A DNA stretch of 64,000 bases from Coenobita brevimanus (lineage: Eukaryota; Arthropoda; Malacostraca; Decapoda; Coenobitidae), in the NCBI GenBank assembly GCA_032717465.1, contig CM064655.1, positions 13,862,152 to 13,926,151 on the forward strand. The letters run 5' to 3'. Below, piece by piece: positions 56,931-64,000 of the stretch (positions are counted from its first letter, which is position 1; each line of letters opens with the position of its first letter). The translations under genes were made by a program, and so were the position numbers. Below the pieces are notes generated by a model. It saw only the letters and a program-made list of their open reading frames with translations, was not told the DNA's origin and searched no databases.

Positions 56931-59900
56931 TATCTATCTATCTATCTATTGCCAGACGCCTCAATCCCATTTGGGGTGGCCACAAACAAATCGCCTCCAA
57001 GTCGCCCTGTCCCCTGCCATTCCACTGCCCTGCTCCCAACTCACACACCCCTCTCTCATATACCTCTCCACCCCATCCCTCCATCTCATCCTCGGCCTCC
57101 CCCTCCCTCTTCCCCCCTCCACCTCACTCACATACACTCTCTTCATCAGTCTTTCACCCTCCATCCTCTCCACATGGCCAAACCACCTCAGTGTGTTCCT
57201 CATAACACTTCCTATCACATCCACATCAACACCACAACGCTCCTTTATATCCTCATTCGTCAGCCTGTCTCTCCATGTGACTCCACAGGCTCCTCTTAAA
57301 TAACTCATTTCCACTGCTCTCACTCTTGACTTCTGTCCTTCCAACAACGTCCAAGCTTCACTTCCGTATGTTAGAGTTGGTATCACAATACTCTCATGTA
57401 GTAACTTTTTCACTTCCATGCTCACTTCCCTGTTCCTTATCACTGCTTTCCAAGAACCAGCAACCTTTCTTCCCTGCTGTACCCTTTCAAGCACTTCACC
57501 CTCCAAACCTCCATCCTTACTCATCACACTACCCAAGTACTTAAACGTACTCACATTTTCCAATTCCTCACCATCCAACCTCGCTGTACATTCACTGACT
57601 TCACCTCTCTCAAAGACCATCACTTTACTCTTCCCTACATTCACCTTTAGATTCCATTTCTTACACACTCTCCCAAACTCATCCACCAAGCCTTGCAGCT
57701 CCCCTTCGTCTTCACTCAACAACACAGTATCATCTGCAAACAACAGTACAGGGAGTTTCCAAACACTATCCTCTCTCACCAGGGCCACTGCAACATCCAC
57801 TACCCTACCTTGTACCTCTTTTATTACCCCATCCATGTACAGATTGAACAACCATGGAGACATGACACATCCCTGTTTCAACCCAACTTTCAAAGAGAAA
57901 AATTCACTTAGATCACCATCCACACGCACTGCAGCCTTCGCACCATCGTACATACTCTTCACAGCATTCAACAACTTCCCATCTACTCCATATATTCTTA
58001 ACACTTTCCACAATCCTTGTCTATCCACCCTGTCATATGCTTTCTCCAAATCCATGAAAGCCGCATACAACTTCTTTCCCTTCTCTAGAAACTTTTCCAC
58101 TAAAGATCTAAGAATGAATATCTGATCTACACAACCTCTTCCCTTCCTAAAGCCTCCCTGTTCTTCTCCAACTAATTTCTCTGTTCTTTCTCTGTCAATA
58201 AGTATCCTACCATACACTTTTCCTATTATACTAAGAAGACAAATGCCCCTATGATTACCACACACTTCTTTTTCCCCTTTTCCTTTGTATAAGGGAATAA
58301 TTATACCAGACTTCCAATCCTCCGGGACTCTACCTTCTTCCCAGGCCAATCTGCACATCTTCCACATCCATTCTGCTACTATCTCTCCCCCATGCTTCAG
58401 CATTTCACCACACACTCCATCAATTCCTGGGGCTTTCCCTGATTTAACTTTCTTCATTGCTTCCACAACTTCTGTCCTAGTGATTTCTTCCTGTCTTCTC
58501 ACCTCCCTCCTTCTCCCAGCCATTCCCCAGCCACTTATACTTGCATTACTTCCATCCTCTACGTTCAACAATTCCTTAAAGTGTGCTCGCCATCTGCTCA
58601 CTTTTTCTCCCTTCTCCACTAGCAATCTACCATTTTTATCTTTCACTCCCCTGCTAACTTCACTTCCACCCTGTCTTACTCTTTTCACCTCTTTCCAGAA
58701 CATTTTCTTACAGTCCCTCCACTTTACACTCAAATTCCTTCCAAATTCCTCATCCACTCTCTTCTTACTCTCTCTTACTAATCTTTTCACCTCTCTCTTT
58801 CTACTTATAACTCTCTCTTCCGCCTCTCATCTTCTTCCACGCCCCTATTTCTCATCCATTCATCGTATGCTTTCTTCTTTTGTGCCACAGCCTGTTTCAC
58901 CTCTTCAGTCCACCACGCTGTTCCTTGCACCCCCCTCCGTCTTCTCTTCCTTCCACACACCACATCACATGCTGCACATATTTTTTCTGTAAATATCCTA
59001 CACACACCTTCCACGTCTCCCATCTGCTCCAATTCATATTTGCCCAATCGTTCCTCCACTTCTCTCTTATACTCTACCTTTTTCTCATCCTCTTGTAACC
59101 TTTCCACTCTCCTTACAACTACTTCTTCCTCTCGTCTTTCCCTTCTTCTATTGCTCCATTCTAATTGGACATTGATTCTGGCCACCACCAAGTAGTGGTC
59201 AGAAAGTCCACTCCCCCAACCTCTATAAACTCTTGCATCCATTACACATCTTCGCATCCTTTCATCCACACACACATAATCAATCATTGCCTTCCTTTCA
59301 TTCAGTTCACCACCCACTCTTCTCATCACTCGCCATGTATACCTGTGGATCATTTTATGCCTGAAGAGGGTATTGGCTATCACCAACCCCCTCCCAGCAC
59401 AAATGTCCACTAACGCACTCCCATTCTCATCTATCTCAGCAAGCACACCCCACTCATCAACTATTCCATCCACCTTCACATTCCCAACTTTATCATTCAT
59501 ATCACCAATCAAAAACACTCTCTCATTCCTTCCAAACTTTTCCATGCACACTTCTACGTTTGTCCAGATCTCTTCTCTCACTCTTCTAGCACAATCTTGC
59601 GTTGGCGCATACACACACACAATCGCCCACATTTGTATTCCAACTTTCAACTTTACTCACACAATCCTTGACCCTACTGATCCATACAGTCTTATGCTCC
59701 TCTTCCATCTTTTACTCACAACTATACATACTCCTTGCTTTGCCCTCTCATTCTCACCTACTCCTGCACATATACCCCATCCATACTCTCATTCTCTCAC
59801 ACTTTCTCCTCTCCATTTTGTTTCAGTTATTCCACGTACATCCACTTTCGCACCCTCAAGCATCTGGACAATCTCTCTCTCTTTCACCTCATCATTCGCT

Positions 59901-59945
59901 CCTCTTACATTCCAAGTACCCATTACCAAGTTCTTTGTCCGGTCC
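56931..59945 (-). mobile_element. RTE-1 LINE copy g, abutting the satellite
   Basis: A 3-kb minus-strand RTE-1 copy, (TATC)n tail at 56931. It is collinear with copy c up to the bases just before the endonuclease start motif, and then passes straight into the 20-bp satellite at about 59946. The upstream leader seen in copy c is missing. Confidence 0.88.
56961..59935 (-). pseudogene. RTE-1g endonuclease-RT polyprotein, two main lesions
   Basis: The frame reads VMGTWNVRG at the endonuclease start. The NDEVKEREIVQ stretch, damaged in copy c, is intact here. A TGG-to-TGA stop lies next to VKLKVGIQMW (about 59656), and a frameshift lies near 58803 after KREL, where four bases are missing compared with copy c. 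The 609-residue remainder (58790-56961) contains GKAPGIDGVCGEM, EEQGGFRKGRGCVDQ, MDLEKAYDRVDRQ (motif A), LLFADDTVLL (motif C) and the C-terminal RWFGHVERM domain. A six-base in-frame deletion removes two residues after LIDR. Together with copy c, most of the family protein can be read from the window, but no copy is whole. Confidence 0.88.
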
Positions 59946-62900
59946 TGGGCCCTGGTATACCCGTTCAGGGCTTGGTATACCCGCCCAGGCCCTGGTATAC
60001 TCTTTCAGGCAATGGTATACCCGCCCAGGCTTTGGTATATACACCAAGAAACTTGTATACCTGCCAAGGCCCTGGTATACCCGCCCAGGCTTTGGTATAC
60101 TCGTTAGAGCCCTGGTATTCTCGTTAAGGCTCTAGTGTACCCGCCAAGGCCTTGGAATACCCGCCCAGGCCATGGTATACCCGCCCAGGTCCTGGTATAC
60201 CTGCCGAGGCTCTGGTATATCCGCCCCGGCCCTGGTATACCCGCCAAGGCAATGGTATACCCGATAAGCCCCTGGTATACTCGCTCAGGCCCTGGTATAC
60301 AAACCCAGGCCCTGGTATACCCACCGAGGTCCTGATATACAAACCCAGGCCCTGGTATACCCACCGAGGTCCTGGTATAGTCCCCCAGGCCCTGGTATAC
60401 CCCCTCAGGCTTTAGTAAACTCGTTCAGGCCCTGGCATACTTGTTAAGGCTCTGGCATACCTGCCCAGAGCCTGGTATACCCGCCTCGGCAATGGTATAC
60501 CCGCCAAGGCCCTGGTATACCCCCCAAGGCTTTGTTATAATCGTTAAGGGGCAGGTATACCCGCCCTTGACATGGTATACCCGCTAAGGCAATGGTATAC
60601 CGGCCCAGGCCCTGGTATACCCACCAAGGGCCTGGTATACCCGCCCAGGCTCTAGTATACCCTCCTAGGCCCTGGTATATCCGCCCAGGCCCTGGTATAC
60701 CCGCCCAGGCCCTGGTATACCAGCTCAAGCATTGGTAGACTCGCCCGTGCCCTGGTTTACCCGCCCAGGCCCTGGTATACCCACCCAGGCCCTGGTATAC
60801 CCATCCAGGCCCTGGTATACTCTCCCAGGCCCTGGTATACTCTCCCAGGCCCTGGTATACCCGCCCAGGCCCTGGTATTCCAGCTAAGGCCCTGGTATAC
60901 CTGCCTAGGTCCTGGTATACGCACCTAGGCCCTGGTATACTCACCCAGGCCCTGGTATACCCGCCTAGGCCCAGGAATACTCTCCCACTCCATGGTATAC
61001 ACGTTCAAGGCTTGGTATACCCGCCCAGGCCCTGGTATACCCGTTCAAGGCTTGGTATACCCGCCCAGGCCCTGGTATACTCGGTCAGGCCCTGGTATAC
61101 CCGCCCAGGCCCTGGTATATCCGCCAAGGCCCTGCTATACTTGCTAAGGCCCTTGTATACGCTCTCAGGCCCTGGTATGCTTGCCAAGGCCCTGGTATAC
61201 CCGTCCGGACCCTTGTATATTCGTGAAGGCCCTGGTATACCCGCCCAGGCCCTGGTATACCTGCCCAGTTCATGATATTCTCGCCAAGGCCCTGGTATAC
61301 CCGCTTAGGCCCTGGTATACTCGCCCAGGCCCTGGTATAATCGTCCATACCCTGGTATACCCTCCCATGCCCTGGTATACCCGTTCAGGGCTTGGCATAC
61401 CCGCCCAGGCCCTGGTATACTCGGTCAGGCCCTGGTATATCTGTGAAGGCCCTGGTATACTTGTCAAGGCCCTGGTTCACCCTCCCAGGCTCTGGTATAC
61501 TCGTTAAAGTCCTGGTATACTCGTTAAGGCTCATGTATAAATGCCCAGGCCCTGGTATACCCGCCAATCCTTTAGTATTCTCACCTAGGTTCTGGTATAC
61601 CCGCCCATGCCCTGGTGTACCCGTTCAGGGCTTGGTATACCCGCTCAGGCCCTGGTATACTCTTTCAGGCCGTGGTATATCCGCCAAGGCCCTGGTATAT
61701 ACGCCAAGGCCCTGGTATACTTGCCAAGGCACTGGTATACCCACCCAGGCTTTGCTATGCTAGTTAAGGCCCTGGTATACTCTTTATGGCTCTGGTATAC
61801 CCGCCCAGGCCTTGGTATACCCGCCCAGGCCTTGGTATACCCGCCAATTCCCTGGTATACTCACCCAGGCCCTGGTATAACCACCCTGGCCCTGGTATAC
61901 CAGCCCAGGCCCTGATATACCCGTTTAAGGTTTGGTATACCCAACCATGCCCTGGTATACTCACCCAGGCTCTGATATACCCGCCCAGATACTGGTATAC
62001 CCGCCAAGGCCCTGATATACCCGCCCAGGTTTTAGTATACTCGTTAAGGCCATGGTATACCCGCCCAGGCCATGGTATACCCGCCCAGGCTCTGGTATAC
62101 CCTCCTAGGCCCTGGAATATCCACCAAGGCCCTGGTATACCCGCCCAGGCCCTGGTATACCAGCCAAAGCTTTGGTAGACTCGCCCATGCCCTGGTATAA
62201 GTGTCCAGGCCCTAGTATACCCGCCCAGTCCCTGGTTTACCTGCCCAGGCCCTGGTATACCCGCCCAGGCCCTGGTATACCCGCCCAGGCTCTGGTATTC
62301 CCGCTAAGGCCTGGTATACGTGCCTAGGACCTGGTATACTCGTTAAAGCCCTGGTATACTCACCCAGGCCCTTGTATACCCGCCTAGGCCGTGGTATACA
62401 CGTTCAGGGCTTGGTATACCCGCCCAGGCCCTGGTATACTCGGTCAGGCCCTGGTATACCCGCCCAGGCAATGGTATATCCGTCAAGGCCCTGGTATACT
62501 TGCCATACCCTGGTATACCCTTCCAGGCTTTAGAATACTCGTTAAGGCTCTGGTATACCCGCCCAGTTCATGGTATTTTCGCCAAGGCCCTGGTATACTT
62601 GCGTAGGTCCTGGTATACCCGCCTAGGCCCTGGTATACTCGCCTAGGCCCTGGTATAATCGCCCATACCTTGGTATACCCTCCCAAGACCTGGTGTACCC
62701 GTTCAGGGCTTGGCATACCCGCCCAGGACCTGGTATACTCGGTCAGGCCCTGGTATACCCGCCCAGGCCCTGGTATATCTGTGAAGGCCCTGGTATATTT
62801 GTCAAGGCCCTGGTATATCCTTGCAGGCTTTGGTATACTCGTTAAGGATCTTGTATAAATGCCCAGGCCCTGGTATACCCTCCCAGGCCCTGGTATACCC

Positions 62901-64000
62901 GCCCAGGCACTGGTATACCCGCCCAGGCACTGGTATCCCCTCATATCTTTTGGTATGCTCACCCAGGCTCTGGTATACCCGCCCAGGCTCTGGTATACCC
63001 TCCTAGACCCTGGTATATCTGCCAAGGCCCTTTTATACCTGCCCAGGCCCTGGTATACCAGCCCAAGCTTTGGTATACTTGCCCGTGCCCTGGTATTCCC
63101 ACCCAGTCCCTGGTATACCTGCCCAGGCCCTGGTATACCCGCCCAGGCCCTGGTATACCCACCCAGGCTGTGGTATAATCTCCCAGGCCCTGGTATAATC
63201 TCCCAGGCCCTGGTATACCCGCTCAGGCACTGGTATACCCGCTCAGGCACTGGTATTCCTGCTAAGGCCCTGGTATACCCGCCTAGGCCCTGGTATACCC
63301 GCCTAGGCCCTGGTATACCCGCCCAGGCCCTGGTATACCCGCCCAGGCCCTGGTATACTCGGTCAAGCCCAGGTATACCCGCCCAGGCAATGGTATATCC
63401 GCCAAGGCCCTGGTATACTTGCCATACCCTGGTATACCCTTCCAGGCTTTAGAATACTCGTTCAGGCCTAGGTATACTCGTTAAGGCTCTAGTATACCTG
63501 CCCAGGCCCTGGTATACCCACCAATCCCCTGGTATACTTGCCAAGGCCCTTGTATACACTCGCAGGCCCTGGTATACTTCCCAAAGCCCTGGTATACCCG
63601 TCCGGAGCCTGGTATATTCGCCCAGGCCGTGGTATTCTCGCTAAGGCCCTGGTATACCCGCCTAGGTCTTGGTATACTCACTAGCCCTCGTATACTCGCC
63701 CAGGCCCTGGTATAATCACCCATACCCTGGTATACCCTCCCATGCCCTGGTATACCTGTTCAGGGCTTGTCATACCCGCCCAGGACCTGGTATACTCGGT
63801 CAGGCCCTGGTATACACGCCCAGGCCCTGGTATATTTGTCAAGGCCATGGTATATCCTCCCAGGCTTTGGTATACTCGTTAAAGTCCTGGTATACTCGTT
63901 AAGGATCTTGTATAAATGCACAGGCCCTGGTATACCCGCCCAGGCACTGGTATACCCTCAAATCTTTTGGTATGCTCACCCAGGCTCTGGTATACCCGCC
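59946..64000. repeat. 20-bp satellite array, about 200 units, runs off the window
   Basis: The consensus unit is CCTGGTATACCCGCCCAGGC. The half containing GGTATAC is strongly conserved and the other half varies. As 20 is not a multiple of three, three units make a 20-codon period. Every frame of the consensus is open on both strands: plus gives PGIPAQALVYPPRPWYTRPG-like peptides, minus gives GPGRVYQGLGGYTRAWAGIP-like ones. Individual units carry stops, so open stretches stay below about 255 codons. The simplest reading is a non-coding minisatellite or centromere-type satellite. Confidence 0.95.

Noticed and set aside
59946..64000. Proline- and glycine-rich repeat proteins on either strand
   Set aside because: All frames are open simply because the 20-bp consensus lacks stops; units carry stops at random, and no frame is favoured.
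59946..64000. CRISPR array
   Set aside because: The units are contiguous 20-bp repeats without unique spacers, and the context is eukaryotic transposons.

Overview
The window looks like arthropod, probably crustacean, intergenic DNA that is almost entirely transposable elements. The reasons are RTE-like, CR1-like and I/Jockey-like LINEs, piggyBac, hAT and pogo/Tigger-type DNA transposons, tRNA-derived SINEs, abundant (CA)n tracts and a simple-sequence satellite. The species is an inference; no host gene was recognised. The only host-like signal is one candidate 35-nt exon at 18633-18667.

Layout. 1-4399: a frameshifted hAT transposase relic and a minus-strand RTE fragment. 4400-8458: an internally deleted piggyBac copy (A), a TA-flanked MITE, and an RTE copy carrying a SINE. 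8459-11643: a near full-length RTE-1 element with its 5' leader. 11644-19221: short tandem repeats, then a CR1-like LINE broken by an I/R1-like LINE, itself broken by a palindromic tRNA-Glu-derived array with a 12-bp target duplication. 19222-25870: an RTE-1 copy carrying two further LINEs, then remains of a third RTE-like family. 26377-38592: a Tigger-like element hosting piggyBac copy B, then piggyBac copy C hosting a small RTE-1 copy, then a Tigger transposase fragment. 38593-44936: a small hAT element with an exact 8-bp duplication, swollen to 6.3 kb by an RTE-2 LINE, which was hit by a TA-flanked DNA transposon and by a second RTE-2 LINE. 45872-54150: four CR1-like LINE segments joined end to end through (CA)n tracts. 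54151-59945: unassigned DNA, a SINE and another long RTE-1 copy. 59946-64000: a 20-bp satellite of about 200 units running off the window end.

The elements do not form a pathway; their interest is in the order of insertion. Exact target duplications let several insertions be ordered in time. The least damaged reading frames are the piggyBac C transposase (one in-frame stop) and the RTE-2 LINE-B polyprotein (one in-frame stop). All coordinates and comparisons come from reading the sequence and comparing copies inside the window; family names rest on recognised motifs and were not checked by a database search.
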